64,000 nucleotides of DNA from Bradyrhizobium canariense (GTDB lineage: Bacteria; Pseudomonadota; Alphaproteobacteria; Rhizobiales; Xanthobacteraceae), in assembly GCF_019402665.1 (NCBI RefSeq), contig NZ_VSST01000031.1, forward strand, positions 38,241-102,240, read 5' to 3'. This document shows, in pieces, positions 27,270 through 36,533 of this stretch; the first letter of the stretch is position 1; each line of letters opens with the position of its first letter. The translations under genes and the position numbers were made by a program. The notes beneath the pieces are model-generated. The model was given only the letters and a program-made list of their open reading frames with translations, did not search any database and was not told the origin of the DNA.

Positions 27270-28211
27270 TCAACCAGCAGCGTCGCGATCGATTTTGCGC
27301 AGCCGCACAAAGGCGGCCCAGGCCCGCGGATAATCCTTGTCCGTGGGATCGATCGTAAGAAGCGCGCGGCATGCTTCCTTGATCTCCTCAGGCGAAGGAC
27401 GCTTGGCCGGAACGCCGGATGATTTGGCGTCCTCCCATCGACCCTCGATATCTTTCGCGAAAGCCATGGCCTCGGCGCTCGTCCGCTTCTGGGTCGATTT
27501 CGCCAGCGGATGGTCCGACGGGAAATTCGGCCATGCATTCGGCGGCTGGTCGACACGCCACGTCAGTTCATCTGCTTGTCGTGCCTCCACGCCCGAACTC
27601 GAATGCTGGGCTGCTGGCGCCCATCCTGCCCCTGCGGAGCCTGCCGAACCCGATGAGCCGGCCGATCTCCGCGCGACCGCCGAACCTGGCGCGACCGCCG
27701 CTGTCTGTCCGGCCAGCTGGCCAAGCTGTTGTTCCATCGTTCCGCCGCTGGACTTGGGGATGATTTTTTCGACGGTCTTGATCATCGACAGCGCGCCTGG
27801 CGATATCAGCGTGTTCTGGTCGGCAATTTTGTCGTCGGCCGCGTCTGGGCAGGGCCTGTAAGCAGAGCGCTGCGACGTCATCCGGCCGTCGTCGTCGATA
27901 CGGGCAAAATCGATCGCGACAGTGTAAACGAACGCGGCCTCGACATACTGCCTCTCCTTATCCATCGCCTTTACGGAGCCGCATACGTATCTTGCTTTGT
28001 CTGCATCGATCGTTCGCAGGCCGTTGAAGTGAGCTGAATTCGGCGCAATGAGGACGCGCAAGACGGCAGCCCGCGCCTTGCCATGCTCCGATTCGAACAT
28101 GCTCCATATCTCGTTCGCGTTGATGATCTCCGGCTGATAGTTCCAGGCGTATCCGGCCGCGAAGAATGCCGTGCCGATACAGGTCGCGACAACAAATGCC
28201 CGCACGTTCAT
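27270..28211 (-). CDS. Hypothetical membrane-anchored protein
   Basis: About 313 residues starting MNVRAFVVATCIGTAFFAAGYAWNY (one N-terminal membrane helix or uncleaved signal; an ATG at 28238 would add nine residues). A folded-looking domain of residues 25-125 has Cys in YVCGSV and YRPCPDAA and a GLRTIDADKARYVCG strand pattern common in small extracytoplasmic proteins. It is followed by a Ser/Gly/Ala-rich linker (about 175-205) and a charged C-terminal domain with EEIKEACRALLTI. No family was recognised. Confidence 0.65.
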   Translation of the reverse strand: MNVRAFVVATCIGTAFFAAGYAWNYQPEIINANEIWSMFESEHGKARAAVLRVLIAPNSAHFNGLRTIDADKARYVCGSVKAMDKERQYVEAAFVYTVAIDFARIDDDGRMTSQRSAYRPCPDAADDKIADQNTLISPGALSMIKTVEKIIPKSSGGTMEQQLGQLAGQTAAVAPGSAVARRSAGSSGSAGSAGAGWAPAAQHSSSGVEARQADELTWRVDQPPNAWPNFPSDHPLAKSTQKRTSAEAMAFAKDIEGRWEDAKSSGVPAKRPSPEEIKEACRALLTIDPTDKDYPRAWAAFVRLRKIDRDAAG

Positions 28212-28337
28212 GAGAAGCCCCCAACAGGCACGACTCATCCACGTCTCCGGTGACGGAAACTACGTAAGTTGTGCCAAAGCGTTTGTGCTAGTTGAGGGTG
28301 AGATTCTTAATAAAACGTATGCGATTGCGAAAACACA

Positions 28338-28360
28338 GAGTTCCCGTCAAACGGGAACTC
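28338..28360. repeat. Perfect 10-bp stem hairpin
   Basis: GAGTTCCCGT and ACGGGAACTC flank the loop CAA. It sits between two minus-strand genes, downstream of the carboxymuconolactone-decarboxylase-like gene. There is no T-tract on either strand, so it is more likely a dispersed palindrome or RNA-stabilising hairpin than an intrinsic terminator. Confidence 0.6.
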
Positions 28361-28411
28361 ATCCGCTGCATTTGTCGGCGACCCGGTCCTTACCGCGTTC
28401 GCGGCAGTCGG

Positions 28412-28996
28412 TCATTTCTTCGGCAGCCGTCCCATCAGATAGAATTCGTCATTCGGCCGCATACCGGTGAAATTCGCCAACCGGTTCGACAGTGCGAAGA
28501 AGGCTGAGATTGCGGCGATGTCCCAGATGTCGTCGTCGCTGAAGCCATGCGGCGCGAGCGCGGTGAAATCATCCTCGGAAATCCGCTGCGCATCGGCCGA
28601 GACCTTCATCGCGAAGTCGAGCATCGCCTTTTGCCGCGGCGTGATGTCGGCCTTGCGGTAGTTCGTGGCGATCTGGTCCGCGATCAGCGGGTTCTTGGCG
28701 CGGATACGCAGGATCGCGCCATGCGCGATCACGCAATACTGGCACTGATTGGCCGCCGAGGTCGCGACCACGATCATCTCGCGTTCGGCTTTGGTGAGGC
28801 CGCCGTCCTTCTCCATCAGCGCGTCATGGTAGGCGAAGAAGGCGCGGAACTCGTCCGGGCGGTAGGCCAGCGTCAAGAACACGTTCGGCACGAAGCCGCT
28901 CTTCTCCTGCACGCCGAGGAGACGCGTGCGGATGTCGTCAGGGAGCGCATCGAGGGCGGGAGCGGGGAAGCGTTGCGCGGGCTTTGTCATGGGCAT
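28412..28996 (-). CDS. Carboxymuconolactone decarboxylase-like peroxidase-related protein
   Basis: About 194 residues in the AhpD-like superfamily. The redox CxxC motif with its following His is present in AANQCQYCVIAHG, and YRKADITPRQKAMLDFAMKVS is the usual second block of the peroxidase-related enzyme subgroup. It probably acts as a small alkylhydroperoxidase or thiol oxidoreductase. ATG at 28996 (MPMTKPAQRF) or 28990 are both plausible; further upstream in-frame ATGs give a poor N-terminus. Confidence 0.85.
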   Translation of the reverse strand: MPMTKPAQRFPAPALDALPDDIRTRLLGVQEKSGFVPNVFLTLAYRPDEFRAFFAYHDALMEKDGGLTKAEREMIVVATSAANQCQYCVIAHGAILRIRAKNPLIADQIATNYRKADITPRQKAMLDFAMKVSADAQRISEDDFTALAPHGFSDDDIWDIAAISAFFALSNRLANFTGMRPNDEFYLMGRLPKK

Positions 28997-29093
28997 GGAT
29001 TCCGGCTTGGGGCCGGCAACCATAGTCGATGCCGGTGCCATGCTCAACGTGACGCCGGGCTGGCAATGCCGGAGCTGGAAAACGAGTGTTGCT

Positions 29094-30833
29094 TTACCGC
29101 AGCGGCTTCTTCAGCAGCGAGAAGCGGTCCGGATCCAACCCCATCGACGGTTGCAGCATCGGGGCTTCGACGTTGGAGAGCGTCTTCGCGGGCGGCGCCG
29201 AGAACAACGGATCGTTCGGCACGTCGCGCTGCGAGGTGGCACCGCGCCAGCGCTCGAGCACGGCGCCGACGAAATGCATGTCGTGACCGGAGGTGACGGA
29301 CGGCACGCTGCTGATGGTGGCTTCGCCGCGCGGCAATTGATGCGGCGGTACCTCCTTGAAGCGCAGCCGCGTCGGCAGTGCGACACCTTCGCCGAACGCC
29401 AGCACTTCGCGGGTACCGAGCGAGGGCACGAACGAAAGCAGGTTCGCGGCTGCATCCGACACCGCGGCGCGCAGCAGCGCCTGGTCGCGCTCGTTGGCAA
29501 GACGCATCGTGAACAGCGTGTTGCACTGGGAAATGATGGTGGCGTCGAGCTCGGCCGGACGCTGGGTGATGAGGCCGAGATAGACGCCGTATTTGCGGCC
29601 TTCCTTGGCGATGCGCGACACCGCCTTGCGGGTCGGCCCGAAGCCGACATTGCGATCGGCGGAGGCGTAGCGGTGAGCCTCTTCGCAGACGAACAGCATC
29701 GGCGAAACGCCGTCGCTCCACAGGCCGAAGTCGAAGGCCATGCGGCAGAGCACCGAGACGACGGAATCGATGACCTCGGCCGGGAAGCCGGCGAGCTGCA
29801 TCACCGTCATCGGCTTGCCGTTGGCCGGCAGGCGGAACAGATGACTGATCACCTCGGCCATGGTGTCACCGCCGACATTGGCGTTGTCGAACATGAAGGC
29901 GTAGCGAGGGTCGTTGCGGACCGCCTCGATGCGGGAGATCAGCTTGTGATAGATGATGCGCGAGGAGCGGTTCTCGAGCTTGCCCATGCGCTCGTCGATC
30001 AGCGACATCAGATCGACCAGGCGATAGGGCACCGGCGTATCGACGGTGTAGCCGATCTGCTTGGGATCGATGCGCTTCAAGCCGATGCGGTCGGCGTTCT
30101 GGTATTGGGTGTAGACGCCCTTGGCGAGCGGAATGACTTCTGCGAGGACGTCGAGCTCTTCAGGCACGCCGGCGCGGCCGCCGAACAGCACGTCGACGAT
30201 TTCCTCGAAATTGAACAGCCAGAACGGCAGTTTCAGATTGCGCGGGTTGAGCACCAGCGCGCGGTCGCCGAAGCAGCGGCCATATTCGTTGTGCACATCG
30301 AGCAGGAAGATGCGCAGGTTCGGGCGTGCCTTGAGGATCTCGTTGAGCAACAGCGACACGCCGGTGGATTTGCCGACACCGGTCGATCCCAGCACCGCAA
30401 AGTGCTTGGAGAGCATTTCCTCGATGTCGACATAGGCGACGACGGAGCTGTCCTGCTGGAGGAAGCCGACATTGATGTGGTCGGAACCGGTGGGCGCGTA
30501 GATCGTGCGCAGCTCCTGGCTCGTGATCAGATCGACCGAATCGCCGATGGTCGGATAGTTGGTGACGCCGCGCTGGAATTTGGCCTTGCCGGTCGCGTTG
30601 AGGATTTCGCCCAGCAGGTCGACCGAGGCGATGGCGATCAAATTGTCGTTGCTCGAGAGGTTCTCGCAGGACACCTCGGTGATCATGGCGACGATGACCG
30701 AGCTGGCGCAGCGGATGCTGACGAAGCGGCCGACAGTGGCCCGAACTTCCGAGACCGGCATCCGGCTTTCAGCCAGCAGCCCGACCCGGGCGAGCGACCC
30801 GCGAACTGAAATCACGCGTCCAAAGGATGTCAC
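29094..30833 (-). CDS. HerA-type hexameric ATPase (DUF87)
   Basis: This roughly 579-residue protein has a HAS-barrel N-terminus (GRVISVRGSLARVGLL), Walker A GSTGVGKST, a FLLDVHNEYG segment, Walker B LFVCEEAHRY and the arginine-finger-type end region ITQRPAELDATIISQCNT. HerA ATPases translocate DNA; archaeal ones work with NurA in end resection, and bacterial ones appear in repair or defence contexts. No nuclease gene (nurA or SIR2) is adjacent, so this looks like the stand-alone housekeeping version. GTG at 30833 is the preferred start; TTG at 30857 is possible. Confidence 0.85.
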   Translation of the reverse strand: MTSFGRVISVRGSLARVGLLAESRMPVSEVRATVGRFVSIRCASSVIVAMITEVSCENLSSNDNLIAIASVDLLGEILNATGKAKFQRGVTNYPTIGDSVDLITSQELRTIYAPTGSDHINVGFLQQDSSVVAYVDIEEMLSKHFAVLGSTGVGKSTGVSLLLNEILKARPNLRIFLLDVHNEYGRCFGDRALVLNPRNLKLPFWLFNFEEIVDVLFGGRAGVPEELDVLAEVIPLAKGVYTQYQNADRIGLKRIDPKQIGYTVDTPVPYRLVDLMSLIDERMGKLENRSSRIIYHKLISRIEAVRNDPRYAFMFDNANVGGDTMAEVISHLFRLPANGKPMTVMQLAGFPAEVIDSVVSVLCRMAFDFGLWSDGVSPMLFVCEEAHRYASADRNVGFGPTRKAVSRIAKEGRKYGVYLGLITQRPAELDATIISQCNTLFTMRLANERDQALLRAAVSDAAANLLSFVPSLGTREVLAFGEGVALPTRLRFKEVPPHQLPRGEATISSVPSVTSGHDMHFVGAVLERWRGATSQRDVPNDPLFSAPPAKTLSNVEAPMLQPSMGLDPDRFSLLKKPLR

Positions 30834-31132
30834 AATGAATGAACCTGGCAAGAGCAACGGGTTGCCCCGGACTATGCACGGCCCCCGCTGGACAAACGGT
30901 TAAACGGCAGGCGCCGGCGCTTCGTTAAATCCGCGACAATTCGGGTGCGAGGTTTGTTCCCAATACATACTTGCGGGCAGAAACGGCCGGAAAATGCTGC
31001 TTTTTCCCGGCCGGCGGGCCTGGGAGTGTTTAAGGAAGATTTTACCATTCGGGCAGTCGGTCCGCCGTTCGGGGGGCGGGTTGTCATCCTGGATGGCCCG
31101 TCATTCGCTCGGGGGGGGCGATGTTTGATTTG

Positions 31133-31170
31133 TTGACGGGACCTAATCATTTGTACATTAGTACAAATGA
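31133..31170 (+). promoter_or_regulatory. Promoter with 24-bp operator (class B) for extradiol dioxygenase gene
   Basis: TTGACG (31133-31138) is a good -35. The palindrome TCATTTGTAC-ATTA-GTACAAATGA (31147-31170) overlaps the expected -10/start region. A near-identical arrangement occurs at 54187-54224 before the TetR gene: the same TTGTTGACG-GACCT context, half-sites and spacing. A repressor site is the natural reading. Confidence 0.75.
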
Positions 31171-31274
31171 ACCGGCGACCCCAGTGCCGCCACCGGCGCG
31201 TGAGCGGATTACAGCCTGCGCCGGATCGCGGGGATCCGGTCCAGCGGATCGCAAGCCACGTCTTGGAGGACACC

Positions 31275-32243
31275 ATGCAGCCCGAACCGATCCTCGATCT
31301 CGCCCATCTCGGCCACATGGAGCTGCTGACGCCGAAGCCGGACGAGAGCCTGAAATTCTTCGTCGACGTCATGGGCATGACCGTCAGCGGACAAAAGGGC
31401 GAGTCGGTCTATTTGCGCGGCTGGGACGATTACGAGCGCTATTCGCTCAAACTGACGGCGTCGAAGACGTCAGGCATGGAGCACATGGCGTTGCGTGCGC
31501 GCAGCCAGCAGGCGCTGGAGCGCCGCGTTGCGGCGCTGAAGGGGTCCGGCTTCGACATCGGCTGGATCGACGGCGACATGGGGCAGGGGCCGACCTTCCG
31601 CTGCCGCGATCCCGATGGACACATCGTCGAGCTCTATTACGAGACCGAATGGTATCAGGCGCCGCCCGAGCTGAAGCCCGCACTGAAGAACCAGGCGCAG
31701 CGCTTTCCCGCGCGTGGCGTCAACGTCCGGCGCCTCGACCACCTCAATTGCCTCGCCGTGGACATCAAGGCGAACCGCGAGTTCTTCGAGAATTATCTCG
31801 GCTGTCGGCTCACCGAGCAGATCGTGCTCAACGACGGCCGCGAAGCGGCGATGTGGCTGACGATGTCGAACAAGAGCTACGATTTCGCCTATTCGCTCGA
31901 CCATTCCGGCACGCCCGGCCGCTTCCACCACGTCACCTACGCGCTCGACAGCCGCGAGGAGATCTTGCGCGCCGCCGACATCTTCCTGGAGAACGGCATC
32001 CACATCGAGACCGGCCCGCACAAGCACGCGATCCAGCAGACTTTCTTCCTCTATGTCTATGAGCCCGGCGGCAATCGCGTCGAAGTCGCCAACGCCGGCG
32101 CCCGTCTCATCCTCGCGCCCGACTGGAAGCCGATCGTGTGGACCGAGGAGGAGCGCAAGAAGGGACAGGCGTGGGGCCTGAAGACGATCGAGTCGTTCCA
32201 TACTCACGGCACGCCGCCGGTGGACGTGAAGAAGCACGCTTAA
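31275..32243 (+). CDS. Extradiol ring-cleavage dioxygenase (VOC, type I)
   Basis: This 322-residue two-module VOC protein resembles catechol 2,3-dioxygenases. The N-terminal module begins HLGHMELLTPKPDESLKFFVDVMG. The C-terminal module holds the likely iron ligands: His in RRLDHLNCLAVD, His in FHHVTYALDS and Glu in PGGNRVEVANAG. GGAGG at 31265-31269 fixes the ATG at 31275. A 100-base leader separates it from a repressor-type operator. It stands convergent to nicB. Ring-cleaving substrate is unknown; the reductive nicotinate route next door does not need it, and it shares its operator with the TetR gene of the dicarboxylate cluster at 54 kb. Confidence 0.85.
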   Translation: MQPEPILDLAHLGHMELLTPKPDESLKFFVDVMGMTVSGQKGESVYLRGWDDYERYSLKLTASKTSGMEHMALRARSQQALERRVAALKGSGFDIGWIDGDMGQGPTFRCRDPDGHIVELYYETEWYQAPPELKPALKNQAQRFPARGVNVRRLDHLNCLAVDIKANREFFENYLGCRLTEQIVLNDGREAAMWLTMSNKSYDFAYSLDHSGTPGRFHHVTYALDSREEILRAADIFLENGIHIETGPHKHAIQQTFFLYVYEPGGNRVEVANAGARLILAPDWKPIVWTEEERKKGQAWGLKTIESFHTHGTPPVDVKKHA

Positions 32244-35200
32244 TGTGCTGAGGTCCGGAGGCGCGTGACTGTCTCGCGCACGCCGGTCCATGCTGGCCTG
32301 TCCGGTGCGAACTGCTTGCGCAGGAACGTGACGAGTTCCTCGACCTGTGCGTCGCTCATGCTGTTCTTGAATGCCGGCATGTAGCCGAGATCGCTCGACA
32401 CCGGCTCGGCGATGCCGTGCAGGATGATTTGAACGAGATTGTCCGATGTCGCGCTGTGCAGATTGCTGTTGAGCGCGAGCGAGGGGCGGCTGCCGAACAG
32501 CGGCAGGCCGCCGACCTCGTGGCAGACGGCGCAGGCGCCCTGATAGAGTCGCGCGCCGGCTGAGGACGCCATCGTGACTTGCGTTGAAGCTTCGAGCTTT
32601 AGAGCAATCGCATCCTGGGCTTTCCCGTCGGTCGCGGCGTCATTGAACGAGTTGAGATAGACGGCCATGGCGCGGATGTCCTGGTCGGGCAGGGCCGCGA
32701 GATCCCTGACGATCGGCGCCATCGGTCCGGCGGCGACGCCATGATATCGCGAGTGGCCGGTGCGCAAATAGGCGAAGAGCTCGTCCTCGCTCCATGGGAT
32801 CGGCGCATGCGAGAGCGAGGTCAGCGGCGGCGCCTCCCAGCCTTCGGCAAAGCCGCCGGCGAGATAAGCGCCACGCTGCTCGGCGCCGAGTGCGTTGCGC
32901 GGCGAATGGCAGCCGCTGCAATGGCCGAGGCCCTCGACGAGATAAGCGCCACGATTCCAGACCTCGGATTTGGCGGGATCAGGCTTGAACTCCCGCGTCT
33001 GGTGGAACAGCGCATTCCAGCCCGCGAGCAGCGGGCGGAGATTGAACGGGAAGGCGAGCGTATTCGTAGGCTGCGTCGCGCGCACTGCTGGTTGCGCCAT
33101 CAGATAGGCATAGAGCGCCTGCATGTCGGCATCGCCAGTCTTCGAAAAGTGCGTGTAGGGGAAGGCGGGATAGAGCTGCCGTCCGTCGCGATGCAGCCCG
33201 TCGCGCATCGCGCGCTCGAACGCGGGATAGGACCAGGCGCCGATTCCGGTCTCGATATCTGGCGTGATGTTGGTCGCGTAGATCGTGCCGAACGGCGTCC
33301 CCAGGGCGCGGCCACCGGCGTTGAGCGCACCGCCGATCATGGTGTGGCACTCCGCGCAATTGCCGAGTGCGGCCAGTTGTTGCCCGCGCGCGATCGTTGC
33401 GGCGGAATAGACGGATGCATCGGGTCGGGTGATCGGCGCGATGGCCCGGCCCGGCAAAAGAGCCGCACCGATGCCGATTGCCGCGGTGCAGACTGCCGCG
33501 ATCGTCGCGAAGACGCCGGCGCGTTTCGCGAAGGGATTTTCCCAGAGACGGGCTGGCTGTGGCGTAGCGGGAGCGGGCAACGCCTGCGGCGTGGCTGGGG
33601 CGCCGCCGTGCAGCCCCTTGAGGATACGCTCGGGCGTGAACGGCGGCTCGCGAAAGCGCACGCCGGTGGCATCGAAGATCGCGTTCGCAATCGCAGCCGC
33701 ACTTGGGACCGAGGCGGACTCGCCGACGCCGAGCGGCGGCTGGTCCGGCCGCGGCAGCAACAACACGTCGATCTTGGGCACGTCAGGGAAGGGGATGATC
33801 GGATAGGCACCCCATTCACGCGCCGAGACTGCGCCGCGCTCGAACGAGACCTCCTCCATCAGCGCGCGGCTGGTGGACTGGATGACGTTGCCGTGGATCT
33901 GGTGGCGCACGCCGTCCGGGTTGATCATCAATCCGGAGTCCTGCCCGGCGACCACGCGCGTCACGCTGACGTCGCCGGTGGCCTTGTTCACGGCAACGTC
34001 GGTGACCCAGGCCGACCACGCCGCGCCGTAGCCGGGGAATTTGCTGTGGACGTAGAGCGCATAGGCAAAGCCGCGCCCATGCACGATCTCGCCGTCTTTC
34101 TCTTCGCGCACCGGCCGCGGCGTCCAGCCCGCCCGCTCGGCGACCGCATGGACGAGATCGACGGCGCGCTGGTCCTTGAGGTAACGCAGGCGATATTCGA
34201 TCGGGTCGACGCCCGCCTCGGTTGCGGCCTCGTCGATATAGGATTCATGCGCAAAGGTGTTCGGCAGGGCCGAGACGCCGCGAAACCAGGACGCACGCAC
34301 GATCGGCGCCATGTCGTGTGCGACGACGCGCATGTGGTCGTAATCGTAAGGCGGGATCGCGGTGCGGTCGCCCATCTGGAGGACGTCCGGCCTCGGCGAT
34401 ATCCGCCCCGTCAGCAACAGCGCCAACGTCGGGGCGGCATTCGACGGATAGCGCGTGGCGAGATCGTAGGCGGCGACGTCGCCCGCCGCGTCCAGGCCGC
34501 CATTGACGTCGATGAGCTGCGCGGCGCCTTTGGGCTCCCAGGCGTGCTCCTGTTCGCGCGTCAGCTGCACGCGCACGGGCCGGCCGACCGCGCGCGAAAG
34601 CAACAACGCGTCCGCGGTGACATCGTCGGCGCAGTTGCGGCCGTAGCAGCCGGCGGCCTCCAACCTGATGACCTCGATCTCGCTCTCGGGACGCTCGATC
34701 AGCAGCGACAGGTCTGCGCGCAGCACGTGCGGGTTCTGCGTGCCCGACCAGACACGGATGTTACCGTCCTGGAAGTCGGCGACCGCGCAAGACGGGCCGA
34801 TCGAGGCATGCATCTGATATGGCCAGACGTAAGTGCGCTGCATCGGTTTGGCCGCACCGGCAATGGCAGCGTCGACGTCGCCCTTGTCGATCAGCGTCCG
34901 CGGCGTCGATGGATTGGCGCGCAGCGCGTTCTCGACGTCGGCGAGATCGGTCAGTTCAGGCGTCGGTCGCCAGCTCACCGCAAGCTGCTCCGCCGCGCGG
35001 ATCGCGTTCTCCTCGCGCTCCGCGACGACGCCGACGAAATCGCCAATCCGTACGACGGCCATGATGCCGGGAATGTCGCGCACCGAGGATTCGTCGACCG
35101 AAATCAGGCTGGTGCCGACGAACGGGCCGGCGTCGACCCCGGCATAGGGCGGGCGCACCACGCGGCCGTGCAGCATGCCGGATACGCGGATGTCGTGCAC

Positions 35201-35770
35201 GAAGGTCAGCTCGCCCGTGGCCTTGGCCGGGAGGTCGACACGGGGCATCGATTGGCCGACAATGGCGTAATCGCCCACCGGCTTGAGGGCGACGTCGTCG
35301 GCAAGCTCGAGACGAATGGTCTCTCCACCGATCAACTCGCCATAGCTGATGCTGCGATTGTCGTGCCCGCGCACGAGGCCGTCTTCGATCCTGAGATCGG
35401 CTGCCGGCAGCTCCAGGTGCTCGGCCGCACGTGCGATCAGGAAGTGTCGCGCCTGCGCGGCGGCTTTGCGCAGGGGAACTGCGGTAATCTGGATGGTCTC
35501 GCTCGCGATCGTCGCGCCCTGGTTCGGCACCGTTGCGGTGTCGCCGAGCACGACGACGACGCGGGCAAAGGACACATCCAACTCCTCGGCCACGATCTGG
35601 CCAAGCGCCGTGCGGATGCCGGTGCCGAGATCGACATGACCATTGTAGGCGCTGACCAAACCCTCCGCGGTAATGCGGACGAAGGTCTCGGAGGTGCACT
35701 CGTCCACCGTGCGGACGACGACGAGCGAGCCGGATTGCAGCTCAGCTCCGTTCGGATGCGGGGAGGCCAT
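32240..35770 (-). CDS. nicB: Nicotinate dehydrogenase large subunit: molybdopterin domain fused to triple cytochrome c
   Basis: This 1176-residue protein has residues about 1-740 in the xanthine-dehydrogenase family Moco domain, ending with the catalytic Glu block PPLGVGESASVPSAAAIANAI. A membrane-type helix (about 765-785) follows, then three cytochrome c domains with haem motifs CAECH, CSGCH and CAVCH. This architecture and length match NicB of Pseudomonas, which hydroxylates nicotinate to 6-hydroxynicotinate and passes electrons to the respiratory chain through its haems. The ATG at 35770 overlaps the nicA stop by one base. Related isoquinoline or aldehyde dehydrogenases share the fold, but the neighbouring 6-hydroxynicotinate reductase and enamidase favour nicotinate. 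It converges on the dioxygenase gene, with stops overlapping at 32240-32243. Confidence 0.9.
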   Translation of the reverse strand: MASPHPNGAELQSGSLVVVRTVDECTSETFVRITAEGLVSAYNGHVDLGTGIRTALGQIVAEELDVSFARVVVVLGDTATVPNQGATIASETIQITAVPLRKAAAQARHFLIARAAEHLELPAADLRIEDGLVRGHDNRSISYGELIGGETIRLELADDVALKPVGDYAIVGQSMPRVDLPAKATGELTFVHDIRVSGMLHGRVVRPPYAGVDAGPFVGTSLISVDESSVRDIPGIMAVVRIGDFVGVVAEREENAIRAAEQLAVSWRPTPELTDLADVENALRANPSTPRTLIDKGDVDAAIAGAAKPMQRTYVWPYQMHASIGPSCAVADFQDGNIRVWSGTQNPHVLRADLSLLIERPESEIEVIRLEAAGCYGRNCADDVTADALLLSRAVGRPVRVQLTREQEHAWEPKGAAQLIDVNGGLDAAGDVAAYDLATRYPSNAAPTLALLLTGRISPRPDVLQMGDRTAIPPYDYDHMRVVAHDMAPIVRASWFRGVSALPNTFAHESYIDEAATEAGVDPIEYRLRYLKDQRAVDLVHAVAERAGWTPRPVREEKDGEIVHGRGFAYALYVHSKFPGYGAAWSAWVTDVAVNKATGDVSVTRVVAGQDSGLMINPDGVRHQIHGNVIQSTSRALMEEVSFERGAVSAREWGAYPIIPFPDVPKIDVLLLPRPDQPPLGVGESASVPSAAAIANAIFDATGVRFREPPFTPERILKGLHGGAPATPQALPAPATPQPARLWENPFAKRAGVFATIAAVCTAAIGIGAALLPGRAIAPITRPDASVYSAATIARGQQLAALGNCAECHTMIGGALNAGGRALGTPFGTIYATNITPDIETGIGAWSYPAFERAMRDGLHRDGRQLYPAFPYTHFSKTGDADMQALYAYLMAQPAVRATQPTNTLAFPFNLRPLLAGWNALFHQTREFKPDPAKSEVWNRGAYLVEGLGHCSGCHSPRNALGAEQRGAYLAGGFAEGWEAPPLTSLSHAPIPWSEDELFAYLRTGHSRYHGVAAGPMAPIVRDLAALPDQDIRAMAVYLNSFNDAATDGKAQDAIALKLEASTQVTMASSAGARLYQGACAVCHEVGGLPLFGSRPSLALNSNLHSATSDNLVQIILHGIAEPVSSDLGYMPAFKNSMSDAQVEELVTFLRKQFAPDRPAWTGVRETVTRLRTSAH

Positions 35771-36252
35771 CAATCACCGGCCTCGGCGAGCTGGCCAGAC
35801 GCACGCATCACGGCGCGAAGAATTTCGATATGCGTGCCGCAGCGACAGAGATTGTAGCGCAGCGCCGCCAGCGCCTCCTGCTCGGTGGGCCGCGGGTTGA
35901 TCGCAAGCAGCGCCTTGGTGGTCATGATCATGCCATTGAGGCAATAGCCGCATTGCGCGGCCTGCTCGTCGATGAAGGCCTGCTGCACCACATCCGGGTT
36001 GTCGCGGATACCGAGCCCTTCGAGCGTCACGATGTCGCGGCCGGCGCAGCCACTGATCGGAATGACGCACGAGCGCGCCGCCGCGCCATCGATCAGGACA
36101 GTGCAGGTGCCGCATTCACCGAGGCCGCAACCGTATTTCGGACCGTTGAGCGCGAGATCGTTGCGCAGCACATAGAGCAGCGGCGTGTCTCGCGCCGCAG
36201 TGAGCTCGTGGATTCTGCCGTTCACGGTGAGGCGGATCGGTGTCTGCGTCAT
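35770..36252 (-). CDS. nicA: Nicotinate dehydrogenase small [2Fe-2S] subunit
   Basis: This 160-residue protein has two [2Fe-2S] clusters. The plant-type ferredoxin motif is GCGLGECGTCTVLIDG with a following Cys in RSCVIP; the helical cluster domain has QCGYCLNGMIM and NLCRCGTHIEI. It forms the electron-transfer subunit for NicB. The start is MTQTPIRLTVNG at 36252. Its promoter region faces the 6-hydroxynicotinate reductase promoter and contains an operator at 36337. Confidence 0.92.
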   Translation of the reverse strand: MTQTPIRLTVNGRIHELTAARDTPLLYVLRNDLALNGPKYGCGLGECGTCTVLIDGAAARSCVIPISGCAGRDIVTLEGLGIRDNPDVVQQAFIDEQAAQCGYCLNGMIMTTKALLAINPRPTEQEALAALRYNLCRCGTHIEILRAVMRASGQLAEAGD

Positions 36253-36336
36253 CCTCGTTCCCAAGTCGACTCGTTGAGCGCCGCGGCCAAAGCTTCGCGA
36301 ATTCCAAGTCCGCTCAAAATCTACGTTGCGACGATA

Positions 36337-36354
36337 CCGTTTGTACACAAACGT
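36337..36354 (-). promoter_or_regulatory. 18-bp operator (class A), nicAB side
   Basis: Read on the minus strand it is ACGTTTGTGTACAAACGG, an almost perfect palindrome around GTTTGT/ACAAAC that matches the consensus TCRTTYGTRTACAAAYGA. It is 85 bp upstream of the nicA start, so it should lie in or near the nicAB promoter. Confidence 0.65.
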
Positions 36355-36461
36355 GCAAGCCGTGCATGCCGCAGTGCAGCGCGAATGCCTTCTTTGTGGA
36401 CAGGGCGGGTAGGCAAATGAGGTTTTATGCGGCAGGCGTATGTTTTGCGCCGCACCGCCGC

Positions 36462-36507
36462 TTGACAGCCATCGGGAGGGCGCGCAACATCGTTCGTGTA
36501 CAAATGA
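36462..36507 (+). promoter_or_regulatory. Promoter and class A operator for 6-hydroxynicotinate reductase operon
   Basis: TTGACA (36462-36467), 17 bp, then CAACAT (36485-36490) makes a sound sigma-70 promoter. TCGTTCGTGTACAAATGA (36490-36507) abuts the -10 and covers the expected start site, the usual position for a repressor. The coding ATG follows at 36534. Confidence 0.7.
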
Positions 36508-36533
36508 TAACTGCACTGTCGGCTGGCTTTGAC

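Noticed and set aside
28926..30809. 627-codon open frame on the + strand
   Set aside because: Antisense to the HerA ATPase gene; its Arg/Asp/His-rich translation has no domain character.
32741..35857. 1038-codon open frame on the + strand
   Set aside because: It is antisense to nicB, whose haem motifs and molybdopterin-domain blocks are unmistakable; long antisense frames are expected in DNA of this GC content.
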